Origin: Variovorax gracilis
GTDB lineage: Bacteria > Pseudomonadota > Gammaproteobacteria > Burkholderiales > Burkholderiaceae_C
DNA length: 64,000 bases
Direction of reading: 5' to 3'
Assembly: GCF_030317115.1 (NCBI RefSeq)
Contig: NZ_JASZYF010000001.1
Coordinates: 62,001 to 126,000, forward strand
Shown here in pieces: positions 33,784 through 42,996 of the stretch. Within the stretch, counting starts at the first letter, position 1. Each line of letters opens with the position of its first letter. A program made the translations under genes and the position numbers. The notes under the pieces are model-generated. The model was not told where the DNA came from, did not search any database, and saw only the letters and a list, made by a program, of their open reading frames with translations.

Positions 33784-35354
33784 AATTTATCGTTGCCGCC
33801 TGCCTTGCGGGCTCCCTCTTTCTCGCAGGCTGCGCCACCGGTACGGGCCCCTCGCCCGCCAACGAGGCGTCGAGCGCCGCGTCCGGCAGCGCCACGCCCG
33901 TCTATCCGCGTGGAGCGCTCAAGCCGATCACTTCCGGTGACGCGAACGGCGAGGCCAAATCACGCGCCGTCGTCACCCTGGCGCCCCCCGCCGACATGTG
34001 GGACCGGATCCGCCGCGGCTTCAAGATGCCCGACCTGGACAACGACCTCGTGCGCGACCGCGAGCAGTGGTATGCAAGCCGGCCCGACTACATGCAGCGC
34101 ATGACCGAGCGCTCGAGCCGCTACATCTTCCACATCGTCGAGGAACTCGAGCGCCGCAACATGCCGACCGAGATCGCCCTGCTGCCCTACATCGAGAGCG
34201 CCTTCAATCCACAGGCCGTTTCCAGCGCGCGCGCGGCGGGCATGTGGCAGTTCATGCCGGCCACCGGCACCGACTTCGATCTCAAGCAGAACATCTTCCG
34301 CGACGACCGGCGCGACGTGGTGGCCTCCACGCGCGCAGCGCTCGACTACCTTCAGAAGCTGTACGGCATGTTCGGCGATTGGCAACTCGCCCTCGCCGCC
34401 TACAACTGGGGCGAAGGCAACGTGGGCCGCGCCATCGCCAAGAACCAGCGCGCCGGCCTGCCCACGGGTTACAGCGACCTCACGATGCCCGCCGAAACGC
34501 GGATGTACGTGCCCAAGCTGCAAGCGGTCAAGAACATCGTGGCGAATCCGGAGCGCTACCACGCCGATCTGCCGCTGATCGCCAATCACCCCTACTTCCA
34601 GACCGTCGCGCTCAAGCGCGACCTCGACGTGGCGCTGGCCGCCAAGCTGGCGGACGTGAAGATCGAGGATTTCCGCGCACTCAACCCGTCTGCGCACAAG
34701 CCGGTGCTGCTGGCCGCAGGCACGCCGGAAATCCTGCTGCCCTGGGACAACGCCGCGGTCTTCCAACGCAACTTCGAGGCCTACACGCAGGGCCAGTATG
34801 CGAGTTGGACCGCATGGACCGTGCCCTCGACCATGACCGTGGCCGATGCGGCCCAGCGCTCCGGCATGAGCGAAACCGATCTTCGCGCGATCAACAACGT
34901 GCCGCCCCGGATGCTCATCAAGGCGGGCTCGACGCTCATCGTGCCGCGCGGCGCGCGCGTGCAGGAGGACGTCGCGGCGCTGGTCGCCGACACCGGACAG
35001 CTCAGCTTCCAACCCGAGATCGTCACGAGGCGCACGGTGGTCAAGGCCGGCCGTACGGACAGTGTCGCAAGCATCGCCCGCCGCTACAAGCTGAGCCCTG
35101 CGAGCGTCGCCGAATGGAATGACGTCAAGCCGAACCACTCCTTCCAGAAGGGGTTCAGCGTGGTGGTGTACCTGCCCGTCAAGGCTGCGCGCGCGGTGAA
35201 CGTCGGCACCGGAGCGACGCGCGCGCACGGCGCGCCGGTGCTCAAGGCCACGAGCGTTGTTTCGAAGAGCACGCCCACCAAGGTGGCGAAGAGCCCGCCC
35301 ACCAAGGTGGCACGCGAGCAACGCGGCGGTACGCCGGCAAAGAAGAAGCGCTGA
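33780..35354 (+). CDS. mltD: Membrane-bound lytic murein transglycosylase D with LysM domains
   Basis: 524-aa lipoprotein that cleaves peptidoglycan glycan strands. Lipobox LAGC with Cys18. The SLT catalytic domain spans about 100-230, with catalytic Glu in [11 protein letters not shown] followed by [15 protein letters not shown] and [13 protein letters not shown]. Two LysM-like peptidoglycan-binding modules follow (about 370-420 and 430-475, the latter with [19 protein letters not shown]). The tail is Lys/Thr/Pro-rich with a short repeat of (S)[14 protein letters not shown]. Starts in the ATGA overlap with gloB. Confidence 0.93.
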   Translation: MKFIVAACLAGSLFLAGCATGTGPSPANEASSAASGSATPVYPRGALKPITSGDANGEAKSRAVVTLAPPADMWDRIRRGFKMPDLDNDLVRDREQWYASRPDYMQRMTERSSRYIFHIVEELERRNMPTEIALLPYIESAFNPQAVSSARAAGMWQFMPATGTDFDLKQNIFRDDRRDVVASTRAALDYLQKLYGMFGDWQLALAAYNWGEGNVGRAIAKNQRAGLPTGYSDLTMPAETRMYVPKLQAVKNIVANPERYHADLPLIANHPYFQTVALKRDLDVALAAKLADVKIEDFRALNPSAHKPVLLAAGTPEILLPWDNAAVFQRNFEAYTQGQYASWTAWTVPSTMTVADAAQRSGMSETDLRAINNVPPRMLIKAGSTLIVPRGARVQEDVAALVADTGQLSFQPEIVTRRTVVKAGRTDSVASIARRYKLSPASVAEWNDVKPNHSFQKGFSVVVYLPVKAARAVNVGTGATRAHGAPVLKATSVVSKSTPTKVAKSPPTKVAREQRGGTPAKKKR

Positions 35355-35387
35355 AGGCAAGGCCGCGGCCTGCGTCAGGCGGCGGCC

Positions 35388-36221
35388 TCAGAGCTTTTCG
35401 GTCTCGCCGCTGCGCGGCTGCCACTTCATGAGGCGTTTTTCGACGACACCGACGATACCGTCGAGCACCAGCGCGAACGCCGTGAGCACCACGATGCCCG
35501 CGAACACCGTGTTGACGTCGAAGGTGCCCTCCGCCTGCAGGATCAGGTAGCCGACGCCGCGCGCCGACCCCAGGTACTCACCGACCACCGCCCCGACGAA
35601 GGCCAGGCCGACCGAAGTGTGCAGGCTAGAGAACACCCAGCTGGTTGCACTCGGCAGGTACACCGTGCGCAGCAACTGCCGCTGGTTCGCGCCGAGCATG
35701 CGTGCGTTTGCCAACACCACCGGGCTCACCTCGCGCACGCCCTGGTATACGTTGAAGAACACGATGAAGAACACCAGCGTGACTGCGAGTGCCACCTTGC
35801 TCCAGATGCCCAGCCCGAACCACAGCGCGAAGATCGGCGCGAGGATCACGCGCGGCATCGAGTTGGCGGCCTTGATATAGGGGTCGAAGACCAGGCTCGC
35901 AGTCGGCGCCAATGCGAGCCAGAGGCCGCAAGCCAGTCCTAGCAACGTGCCGATCACGAAGGCCAGCACGGTTTCGAGCAGTGTCGTACCCAGGTGGCGG
36001 TAGATGTCGGCGTTGCCCGGCAGGCCGTCGGGAAACAGCGGGTTCGGCGGAATGGCGATCGGCATGAACCAGCTCCAGATCCGCCCCGCGACCTGGATCG
36101 GCTCGCCAAGGAAGAATGCGAACTGCTGGTTGCGCGACGCCACGTGCCAGGCCACCAGCAGCGCGATCAGCACCGTGATCTGCCAAAAGCGCGCATTGCT
36201 TTCACTCGGCCGAAGGTTCAT
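35388..36221 (-). CDS. ABC transporter permease, NitT/TauT type
   Basis: 277-aa inner-membrane protein with about six helices and the BPD_transp_1 EAA-type loop (ANARMLGANQRQLLRTVYLP). Works with the ATPase and periplasmic binding protein encoded upstream. Starts 1 nt after the ATPase stop. The C-terminal helix ends with EKRLMKWQPRSG. Last gene of the operon and convergent with mltD. Confidence 0.92.
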   Translation of the reverse strand: MNLRPSESNARFWQITVLIALLVAWHVASRNQQFAFFLGEPIQVAGRIWSWFMPIAIPPNPLFPDGLPGNADIYRHLGTTLLETVLAFVIGTLLGLACGLWLALAPTASLVFDPYIKAANSMPRVILAPIFALWFGLGIWSKVALAVTLVFFIVFFNVYQGVREVSPVVLANARMLGANQRQLLRTVYLPSATSWVFSSLHTSVGLAFVGAVVGEYLGSARGVGYLILQAEGTFDVNTVFAGIVVLTAFALVLDGIVGVVEKRLMKWQPRSGETEKL

Positions 36222-36222
36222 C

Positions 36223-37038
36223 TCAGGCCGCCTTCCTGAGTTGCTGCGCGTACCCTTTCAACACCTCGTCGCGCAGGACGTTCCATATCTGCGTATGCAG
36301 TTCGACGAAGCGCGGGTGCGTGCGAACCTCCGCCACGTCGCGAGGCCGTGCGAGGTCGATGGCGAATTCGCCGATGGGATGGGTCGCCGGACCGGCGGAG
36401 AGAACCACGACACGGTCGCTCATGGCGATCGCCTCGTCGAGATCGTGCGTGATGAAGAGCACCGCCTTCTTCTTCGCGGCCCACAGATCCAGTACCTCGT
36501 TCTCCATCAGCTGCCGCGTCTGGATGTCGAGCGCGCTGAAGGGTTCGTCCATGAGGATGATGTCCGGGTCCAAGGCCAGCACCTGCGCGAGCGCCGTTCG
36601 CTTGCGCATGCCGCCCGACAACTGGTGCGGATAACGGTCGCCAAAACCGCTGAGCCCGACTCGGCCAAGCCATTCCTCCGCCTGCGCGCGCGCCTGGGCT
36701 TCGGGAATGCCGCGGTATTGCAGGCCCACCATCACGTTGTCGAGCGCGCTGCGCCACGGCATCAGCGCTTCCGACTGGAACATGTAGCCGGCGCGCGTGT
36801 TGATGCCGGCCAGCGTCTCGCCGAAGACCTTGACGCCACCCGACGACGGCTCCAGCAGCCCTGCCCCGACGTTGAGCAATGTCGACTTGCCGCAGCCCGT
36901 GGGTCCCACCACCGACACGAACTCGCCTTCGCGGATGCGCAGCGTGGTGCCGGCGACGGCGGTATAGCGTCGGCTGTGATCGTCCTTCGAGCGGAAAGTG
37001 CAACTGATATCGAGAAGTTCGAGCGCGTAGTCGGCCAT
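36223..37038 (-). CDS. ABC transporter ATP-binding protein, NitT/TauT type
   Basis: 271-aa nucleotide-binding subunit with all motifs: Walker A GPTGCGKST (about 48), Q-loop MFQSEALMPW, signature LSGGMRKR (Met in place of the usual Gln), Walker B ILMDEPFSALD and H-loop ITHDLDEA. ATG 37038 chosen. It lies only 13 nt beyond an intrinsic terminator that follows the binding-protein gene, so it is expressed by readthrough. Confidence 0.92.
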   Translation of the reverse strand: MADYALELLDISCTFRSKDDHSRRYTAVAGTTLRIREGEFVSVVGPTGCGKSTLLNVGAGLLEPSSGGVKVFGETLAGINTRAGYMFQSEALMPWRSALDNVMVGLQYRGIPEAQARAQAEEWLGRVGLSGFGDRYPHQLSGGMRKRTALAQVLALDPDIILMDEPFSALDIQTRQLMENEVLDLWAAKKKAVLFITHDLDEAIAMSDRVVVLSAGPATHPIGEFAIDLARPRDVAEVRTHPRFVELHTQIWNVLRDEVLKGYAQQLRKAA

Positions 37039-37050
37039 GGAGTTCACAAG

Positions 37051-37074
37051 AAAAAACCCGGCCGGAGCCGGGTT
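37051..37074 (-). terminator. Intra-operon terminator between binding protein and ATPase
   Basis: On the minus strand an 8-bp stem (AACCCGGC / GCCGGGTT, loop TCCG) runs straight into T6. It lies 15 nt after the binding-protein stop and 13 nt before the ATPase start. This probably sets a higher dose of binding protein than of the membrane components. Confidence 0.85.
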
Positions 37075-37088
37075 GCGGGACGTCGAGG

Positions 37089-38123
37089 TCAGGCTTTGAA
37101 CCTGTCCTTGGCGCGGCGCGCAAAATCGTTCGTGTAGAGCTTCGACAAGTCGATCTTGTCGGCCTTGACCGTAGGGTCGAAGCTTGCGATCGCGGCGAGC
37201 GCGGTCTTCGGGCCCTCGGCCGGCACCAGCCCGTCGGTCGCAATCGCTTCGCGCACCTTGTCGAAGGAAGCGAGGTACAGCGCACGGTCGCCCAGCAGGT
37301 AGGTCTCCGGCACGGTCTTGATGATGTCGCCCGGGCCGGCCGTCTGCAGCCACTTGAGGCCGTGCACGATGGCATTGGCCATGGCCTGGCAGGTGTTGGG
37401 ATGCTTCTGGATGAACTCGGAGGACGCATAGAGGCACGCGGCCGGCATGAGGCCGCCAAACACCTCCTGCGTACCCTTGAGCGTGCGGGTGTCGCTGATG
37501 ATCTTCACGTCGCCCTTCTGCTCGAGCATCGTCATCACGGGATCGGTGTTGCTGATGGCGTCGATCTGACCCGAGCGCAGCGCCGTCAGCGCGCCGGCGG
37601 CAACCCCGACGCCGATGTAGCTCACGTCGCTCGCCTTCAGGCCGCCGCGCGAGAGCACCAGATTGGCGACCATGTTGGTGGACGAACCAGGTGCCGACAC
37701 ACCGATCTTCTTGCCCTTCAGATCGGCGATGTTCATGTAGCCCGGCATGTTCTTCGTCGAGACGCCGATCGCGATCTGCGGTGCGCGGCCCTGGAGCACG
37801 AAGGCCTGGAAGTACTGGTTCTTCGCCTGGAGATTGATGGTGTGTTCGAACGCGCCCGAGCAGACGTCAGCCGAACCACCCACGACAGCCTGCAGTGCGC
37901 GTGCGCCGCCGGAGAAGTCGGATATCTCGATTTCAAGGCCTTCGTCCTTGAAATAACCAAGCTGCTCGGAGATGGTGAGCGGCAGGTAATAGAAAGCGGC
38001 CTTGCCGCCCACTGCAATCGATACCTTGGACTTTTCCAGCTTCGGCTGCCCGTAGACCAGTGGCGCCCCGATGGCGGCGGCTCCCAGCGCTGCAGCAACG
38101 GTGAAGGTACGGCGATTGAGCAT
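37089..38123 (-). CDS. ABC transporter substrate-binding protein, NMT1/SsuA-like
   Basis: 344-aa periplasmic binding protein. The N-terminus MLNRRTFTVAAALGAAAIGA has a twin-arginine pair and an export signal ending near VYGQ. The NMT1/THI5-like fold is shown by AAFYYLPLTISEQLGYFKDE and the LKGKKIGVSAPGSSTN hinge. Family members bind sulfonates, nitrate, taurine or pyrimidines; the ligand is not readable here. First gene of the three-gene importer, with a palindromic operator-like site 24 nt upstream. Confidence 0.9.
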   Translation of the reverse strand: MLNRRTFTVAAALGAAAIGAPLVYGQPKLEKSKVSIAVGGKAAFYYLPLTISEQLGYFKDEGLEIEISDFSGGARALQAVVGGSADVCSGAFEHTINLQAKNQYFQAFVLQGRAPQIAIGVSTKNMPGYMNIADLKGKKIGVSAPGSSTNMVANLVLSRGGLKASDVSYIGVGVAAGALTALRSGQIDAISNTDPVMTMLEQKGDVKIISDTRTLKGTQEVFGGLMPAACLYASSEFIQKHPNTCQAMANAIVHGLKWLQTAGPGDIIKTVPETYLLGDRALYLASFDKVREAIATDGLVPAEGPKTALAAIASFDPTVKADKIDLSKLYTNDFARRAKDRFKA

Positions 38124-38146
38124 GAGTAACGCCCGCAGGCCCTTTG

Positions 38147-38161
38147 TTCGAATAATTCGAA
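38147..38161 (-). promoter_or_regulatory. Palindrome upstream of ABC importer operon, operator candidate
   Basis: TTCGAATAATTCGAA is a perfect 7-bp inverted repeat with a 1-nt centre, 24 nt before the binding-protein start codon. Its size and place fit a dimeric regulator site or an operator over the promoter. The regulator is unknown. Confidence 0.5.
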
Positions 38162-38235
38162 TCGAGCTTAGGGGCGCACTTCTGCGCCTGCATCGGGAAC
38201 ATCCCGTGCGGGTTTTTACGTAAACATGAAGACCT

Positions 38236-38625
38236 CTATCGCCCAGCGAACAGCAGCGCGATATTCACGAGGAATGCGAGTGCCCAGACCGCACTTCGAG
38301 CGGCGCCGATGCCCGCGATGTAGAGCGCGATGTAGAAGACGCGCAGCACCACGAAGGCCGCGGCCAGCAAATCGATGTCGTGCTGCGCGGCGCCGAGTTG
38401 GTGCGCGATGATGACCGCCCCGATGAAGAATGGCAGTCCTTCAAAGCCGTTCGCCTGCGAGGCGTAGGCGCGCGCACGCCAGCCGGACTGGCGTCCACCC
38501 CACTCGCGCGGCCTCTCGTTGTCGTTCAGGCTGAAGGCCCCGGCTTTCGCGATGTACGACGACGCGTAAGGTAGCAGTGCTGCAATCAGGACGCACCAGT
38601 AGGCCCATGTCAGGGATGGCAGCAT
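38236..38625 (-). CDS. MAPEG family membrane protein
   Basis: 129-aa protein with four hydrophobic helices in the MAPEG pattern: an N-terminal helix (LTWAYWCVLIAALLPYASSY), then RARAYASQANGFEGLPFFIG with the conserved E/N-containing motif, and two more helices. Eukaryotic MAPEG members act in glutathione and eicosanoid metabolism; the bacterial role is unknown. Follows recR by 25 nt and is probably part of the dnaX-ybaB-recR operon. Confidence 0.9.
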   Translation of the reverse strand: MLPSLTWAYWCVLIAALLPYASSYIAKAGAFSLNDNERPREWGGRQSGWRARAYASQANGFEGLPFFIGAVIIAHQLGAAQHDIDLLAAAFVVLRVFYIALYIAGIGAARSAVWALAFLVNIALLFAGR

Positions 38626-38650
38626 GATGGTTCCTCGCTGGAGGTGCGGA

Positions 38651-39241
38651 TCAACGCCGATCGACCAGCGCGTGGGCGATGGTTCCGAGGTCGACGTATT
38701 CGAGTTCGCTGCCGGCCGGAACACCGCGCGCCAGCCGCGTCACCGTCAGGCCACGCTGCTTGAGCGCCTCGCCGATCACATGAGCAGTCGCCTCGCCTTC
38801 GGCCGTGAAGTTGGTGGCGAGGATGACTTCGCTGACGATGCCGTCGAGGACACGCTCGAACAGCTTCGCGAGGCCGATGTCCTTCGGCCCGATGCCGTCG
38901 AGCGGACTGAGCTTGCCCATGAGCACGAAGTAGTAGCCACGAAACGCACCCGTGCGTTCGAGCGCAGCCTGATCGGCCGGCGTCTCGACCACGCAGATCT
39001 TCGTGCCATCACGGCGAGCGTCCTGGCACACGCTGCAGATGGCCGCCTCGGTGAAGGTATTGCAACGCTCGCAATGCCGCACATTGTTCGCTGCCTGCTC
39101 CAACGCGCGCGCCAGCATCTGCGTGCCGGCGCGATCGTGTTGCAGCAAATGGAAGGCCATGCGCGAGGCGGATTTCGCGCCGACGCCAGGCAGGCGCCGC
39201 AATGCCTCGACCAGCGCATCGAGCGAGCTGGAATCTGCCAT
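38651..39241 (-). CDS. recR: Recombination mediator RecR
   Basis: Works with RecO/RecF to load RecA at gaps. 196 aa with an N-terminal helix-hairpin-helix ([20 protein letters not shown]), a C4 zinc finger ([16 protein letters not shown], about 57-72), the Toprim domain ([19 protein letters not shown]) and the C-terminal [25 protein letters not shown]. Follows ybaB after 17 nt. Confidence 0.97.
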   Translation of the reverse strand: MADSSSLDALVEALRRLPGVGAKSASRMAFHLLQHDRAGTQMLARALEQAANNVRHCERCNTFTEAAICSVCQDARRDGTKICVVETPADQAALERTGAFRGYYFVLMGKLSPLDGIGPKDIGLAKLFERVLDGIVSEVILATNFTAEGEATAHVIGEALKQRGLTVTRLARGVPAGSELEYVDLGTIAHALVDRR

Positions 39242-39258
39242 TCAGGCCAGACGGCACA

Positions 39259-39591
39259 TCAGAACGGCAGCTTCATGCCGGGCGGAAGGCCCGGCATGCC
39301 GGCGGTGAGCTTGCCCATTTTCTGCTCGCTGGTTTCCTCGGCCTTGCGCACCGCAGCGTTGAAAGCCGCGGCCACGAGGTCCTCGAGCATGTCCTTGTCA
39401 TCGGCCAGCAGGCTGGGGTCGATCGTGATGCGCTTGACGTCGTGCTTGCACGTCATCACGACCTTCACGAGGCCCGCACCCGATTCGCCTTCGACCTCGA
39501 TGGTGGCCAGTTCTTCCTGCGCCTTCTTGAGGTTGTCCTGCATTGCCTGCGCCTGCTTCATGAGGCCGGCCAGTTGTCCTTTGTTGAACAT
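39259..39591 (-). CDS. ybaB: YbaB/EbfC family nucleoid-associated protein
   Basis: 110-aa small DNA-binding protein. Typical N-terminal helix ([20 protein letters not shown]) and core ([20 protein letters not shown], then ITIDPSLL), with a Met/Pro/Gly-rich tail. Lies 44 nt after dnaX in the conserved dnaX-ybaB-recR order. Confidence 0.95.
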   Translation of the reverse strand: MFNKGQLAGLMKQAQAMQDNLKKAQEELATIEVEGESGAGLVKVVMTCKHDVKRITIDPSLLADDKDMLEDLVAAAFNAAVRKAEETSEQKMGKLTAGMPGLPPGMKLPF

Positions 39592-39635
39592 CGTTGGTCC
39601 TGTCGATCGGTTAATTGAGAATGGATGAATAAAAC

Positions 39636-41456
39636 TCAGGCGGGCCGCAGCGTACCCGGAACAATCCGCGCGTCCCAATCGCGCATCATCGATTGCACTT
39701 CGGGATCGTTGCGAATCGCCTCCTCGGCCAAGCGCTGGCGCTCGTCCGCCGCCTGCTTGTTGCGGCGCGCCGGGCTATCGACCACCGCACCGATCTCGAT
39801 GGCGATTTTCACGCCATGGCCGAGGGTCGCAAGCGCAGCCTGCAACTTCTCCCGACTGCTGGTCTGGTTGAGCGATTCGCGCTCGACGCGCAGCAGCCAC
39901 TGATCGACGTCGCGCGCGACCAGTTGGGATTGCAGAGCGAGTTCGCGTGACAGCGCCGCGATGGCCTCCGCCGCGACCAATTGCGTGACCGTCGCGTACC
40001 AGAAATCGCCCTCCTCGCTCGGCTGGATCGGCGCCGAGACCGCAACGGACTCGCCCTCGCGCGCGCCGGGTGGCGGTTGCACGCGGACCTGCATGGCGAC
40101 CACTTTCGTGGCGACAGCCGCGACTTCGGCGGGAGCCGCCGGCCTGGGCGGAGCCGCAGCGCTCAGCGAAGGTGCATCCACGACCGGAAGGCGATGCCCC
40201 GGAGGCGCCGTCGAAGACGCGACGGGCGCCATCGAATCGGCTGGCGCAACGTACGACCGCGCAGCAATCTCCTCGGACACGGCGCGTGGCGCTTCCGCCA
40301 CGGGCGGCCGAGCTTCATTCAGAGTTTTTTTTTCCACGCCGGCCGAGCCGGTGGGCTTGAACGCCAGCAGGCGCAACAGGACCATCGTGAGCGCGGCGTA
40401 TTCGTCCGGGGCGAGCCCCAGTTCGCCGCGGCCGTGCAGGCACAGGCTGTACAGCAACTGCGTCTCGTCCGCCGGCATCAACGCCGCGAGGCGTGCCGTT
40501 TCGGCCGCGTCGGGGTCCGCACTGCCGCCCGCTTCCGTGCGCGAAGGCACCGCCTGCATCACCGCCATGCCTTGCAGCACGGTGGTCATTTCCTCGAGGG
40601 TGGACGCAGCCGACAAGCCATCCCGGCGCAACCCCTCGGAGGTATCCACCACCGTCTTGCCGTCGCCCTGCGCCAGCGCCTCGATGAGGCGATACACGTG
40701 CCCCCGATCGACGCTGCCCAGCATCTGCCGCACGCCGCTTTCCAGCAGTTCGCCGTTGCCGAAGGCGATCGCCTGGTCGGTCAGCGACAACGCATCGCGC
40801 ATCGAGCCACGCGCCGCGCGCGCGATCAGGCGAAGCGCGAGCGGCTCGGCCGGCACGGTTTCGGTCTGCAGCACGCTCGTGAGGTGTTCAAGAACAGTTT
40901 CGGGCGCCATCGGCCGCAGGTTGAACTGCAGGCAACGCGAGAGCACCGTGACCGGCACCTTCTGCGGGTCGGTCGTGGCCAGCACGAACTTGAGGTATTC
41001 GGGCGGCTCCTCGAGCGTCTTCAGCATGGCGTTGAACGCATGGCCGGTGAGCATGTGCACTTCGTCGATCATGAAGACCTTGAAGCGGCCCTGTACCGGC
41101 TTGTAGACCGCCTGCTCAAGCAGCGCCTGCACCTCGTCGACACCTCGGTTCGATGCCGCGTCGAGCTCGGTGTAGTCAACGAAGCGGCCCGCATCGATGT
41201 CCCTGCACGCCTGGCATATGCCGCACGGCGTGGCGGTGATGCCGCCCTGTCCGTCGGGGCCCTGGCAGTTGAGCGACTTCGCCAGGATGCGCGAGACGGT
41301 GGTCTTGCCGACGCCGCGCGTTCCGGTGAAGAGATAGGCGTGGTGCAGCCGTTGCGAGGTAAGCGCGTTTTCGAGCGCCTGGACGACATGCTCCTGGCCC
41401 ACCATCTCGCTGAAGGTTTTGGGACGGTGTTTGCGAGCGAGCACGAGATAGGCCAT
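39636..41456 (-). CDS. dnaX: DNA polymerase III subunits gamma and tau
   Basis: Clamp-loader ATPase and replisome organiser, 606 aa as tau. Walker A is GTRGVGKTT at about 45, the zinc-binding Cys residues lie in LNCQGPDG and CGICQAC, Walker B is MIDEVH and the SRC motif is LSRCLQF. Domains I-III end near 370, followed by a Pro/Ala/Ser linker and the C-terminal tau domains. An A9 tract covers codons 375-378 at the domain III boundary. Insertion or -1 shift there gives KKNSE then stop; deletion or +1 shift gives KKL then stop, so a gamma of about 377-381 aa is expected. Confidence 0.96.
   Translation of the reverse strand: MAYLVLARKHRPKTFSEMVGQEHVVQALENALTSQRLHHAYLFTGTRGVGKTTVSRILAKSLNCQGPDGQGGITATPCGICQACRDIDAGRFVDYTELDAASNRGVDEVQALLEQAVYKPVQGRFKVFMIDEVHMLTGHAFNAMLKTLEEPPEYLKFVLATTDPQKVPVTVLSRCLQFNLRPMAPETVLEHLTSVLQTETVPAEPLALRLIARAARGSMRDALSLTDQAIAFGNGELLESGVRQMLGSVDRGHVYRLIEALAQGDGKTVVDTSEGLRRDGLSAASTLEEMTTVLQGMAVMQAVPSRTEAGGSADPDAAETARLAALMPADETQLLYSLCLHGRGELGLAPDEYAALTMVLLRLLAFKPTGSAGVEKKTLNEARPPVAEAPRAVSEEIAARSYVAPADSMAPVASSTAPPGHRLPVVDAPSLSAAAPPRPAAPAEVAAVATKVVAMQVRVQPPPGAREGESVAVSAPIQPSEEGDFWYATVTQLVAAEAIAALSRELALQSQLVARDVDQWLLRVERESLNQTSSREKLQAALATLGHGVKIAIEIGAVVDSPARRNKQAADERQRLAEEAIRNDPEVQSMMRDWDARIVPGTLRPA
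40325..40333 (-). promoter_or_regulatory. A9 slippery tract in dnaX
   Basis: Nine consecutive A residues on the coding strand span GAA AAA AAA A (codons 375-378). Both alternative frames hit TGA within five codons. A perfect 7-bp hairpin CGTGGCG/CGCCACG with loop GAAG starts about 22 nt downstream, farther than in E. coli. No Shine-Dalgarno-like stimulator lies just upstream. Resembles the Thermus A9 site, where RNA polymerase slippage makes gamma. Confidence 0.7.
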
Positions 41457-41567
41457 CGGCGCATTTTAGGGGGGCGCGGGACCCGCCCTCGCGCCAGCCT
41501 AGGCCATCTTGCAGATGGATTTAGCGCGTCCCGCGCCTAGCATGAAAACTCCATCGAGGAGACCGAC

Positions 41568-42692
41568 ATGCCCACCGCGCCACGAAAAAAAGCCGCCGGC
41601 ACCGCCGCGGCCGGAAGTTCCAGGCCAGCCGGTGCTGCAGGCGCGCGCCGCTATTGCGTGCAGCCCGTGCAGACGGCGCGCCAGTTCGACCCCAGCGTGG
41701 CACCAGGCCGCGCCAGTGCCATCATGTCCGCCAGCAAGAAATGGGTGAACGGCACCCAACTCACCTACTACTGCTTCAAACGCGGCGATGCCGTGCCGGC
41801 AGCATGGCAAGGCAACACCGCCGACATCGGCGTCGTCGGCGACGCGTTCGAGGCCTGGGCCAAGCTGGGCATCGGCATCAGCTTTCGCAAGGTGGATGCG
41901 CCGGAAGACGCCATGGTGCGCATTGGGTTCGACCAGCAGGACGGCTCCTGGTCCTATGTGGGCCGCGATGTACTTGGAACCAGGTCGCCGCAGGAACGCA
42001 CGATGAATTTCGGCTGGCCGCTCACGACCGACTACGGGCACGACACGGCACTGCACGAGATCGGCCACACCATCGGACTGGAGCACGAGCACCAGAACCC
42101 GAACGCCGGCATTACCTGGAACCGGGAGGCCGTGGTGGCCTATTTCTCCGGGCCGCCCAACAACTGGGAGCAGTCGCAGATCGAGTGGAACATCCTGCGC
42201 AAGATCCCGACCTCGCAAATCAAGGGCACGACGTGGGATCCGGATTCGGTCATGGAGTACCAGTTCGACGCTGGGCTCATCGAAGCCCCTGCAAAGTACA
42301 CCGCCGGGCTCACCCCCAGGGGAGGACTCTCCTACGCCGACAAGGCCTGGGTCGTCGAGTCCTATCCCGGCGTCCGGGCGCCCAGTACCTCGACGCTGAA
42401 GGTGGGGCTCTCGCAACTGCTCAAGCTCAAAGCCGGCGAGACGCGCACCTTCGACTTCGTGCCGACACGCACCCGCACTTACAACATCGGGACTTTCGGG
42501 ACTTCCGACACGGTGCTGGTCCTGTTCGAGGTCACGCCCACCGGCAACGTGCAGATCGCGGGTGCCGACGACAGCGGAACCGACCTCAACGCGAAGGTCA
42601 GCATGCGACTGCAGAAGGGGCGGCACTATCAAATCGGCGTGCGCCTGTACTACGCCGACGCGGCGCTTGAAACCTCGCTGATGGCTTGGTGA
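41568..42692 (+). CDS. Metzincin (M12/astacin-like) zinc metalloprotease
   Basis: 374-aa protein. The zinc site HEIGHTIGLEHEHQNP (HExxHxxGxxH followed by E) lies at about 162-177, and the Met-turn DSVMEYQF near 228 has the Tyr typical of astacins. The first ~30 residues are Lys/Ala/Gly-rich and not hydrophobic, so I see no signal peptide; export may use another route or the enzyme may act inside the cell. The last ~100 residues form a beta-rich domain (TRTFDFVPTRTRTYNIGTFG) resembling a PPC-type domain. GAGGAG precedes the ATG. It lies 111 nt from the dnaX start on the other strand. Confidence 0.85.
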   Translation: MPTAPRKKAAGTAAAGSSRPAGAAGARRYCVQPVQTARQFDPSVAPGRASAIMSASKKWVNGTQLTYYCFKRGDAVPAAWQGNTADIGVVGDAFEAWAKLGIGISFRKVDAPEDAMVRIGFDQQDGSWSYVGRDVLGTRSPQERTMNFGWPLTTDYGHDTALHEIGHTIGLEHEHQNPNAGITWNREAVVAYFSGPPNNWEQSQIEWNILRKIPTSQIKGTTWDPDSVMEYQFDAGLIEAPAKYTAGLTPRGGLSYADKAWVVESYPGVRAPSTSTLKVGLSQLLKLKAGETRTFDFVPTRTRTYNIGTFGTSDTVLVLFEVTPTGNVQIAGADDSGTDLNAKVSMRLQKGRHYQIGVRLYYADAALETSLMAW

Positions 42693-42713
42693 AGCGAGTC
42701 GCCTACAATCCTC

Positions 42714-42815
42714 GGTTGACGGGCCTCCCCGCATGGTGAAGTGGCCAACCGGGTCAGGTGGGGAACCAAGCAGCCCTAACTGCGTAGTCAGTGCCGGGGG
42801 TAAGGCTCGTCAACC
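42714..42815 (+). ncRNA. ffs: 4.5S RNA of the signal recognition particle, small bacterial type
   Basis: About 102 nt. The conserved apical loop GTCAGGTGGGGAACCAAGCA (42753-42772) is the SRP domain IV signature, which binds Ffh. The ends pair as GGTTGACGGGCC with GGCTCGTCAACC. A -10 box TACAAT at 42704-42709 would start transcription at about 42715. No clear T-rich terminator follows; a 6-bp hairpin (CGTGAG/CTCACG) lies about 20 nt downstream. The 3' end is approximate. Confidence 0.92.
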
Positions 42816-42928
42816 TAACAATCCAGAAGCCGTGAGTCTTGATAGCTCACGCGCGTCCCAAGGGGCTAGGCGCCCCAAATTCGTCTCCATCGCTCTCGCA
42901 ACCCGCCCGGGCTTTCGAGCGGCTCAAG

Positions 42929-42950
42929 ATACTGTATGCACATACAGTAT
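42929..42950 (+). promoter_or_regulatory. LexA box (SOS operator)
   Basis: A perfect 10-bp inverted repeat, ATACTGTATG / CATACAGTAT around CA, contains CTG-N10-CAG, the LexA consensus of proteobacteria. A -10 candidate TAGAAT (42957-42962) follows, placing the box over the -35. Oriented toward the small ORF 47 nt downstream; no other gene lies close on either strand that could use it. Confidence 0.85.
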
Positions 42951-42996
42951 TTCAAGTAGAATTCGTCGTCCCCAAGAACAACATCGAGGCGACAGC

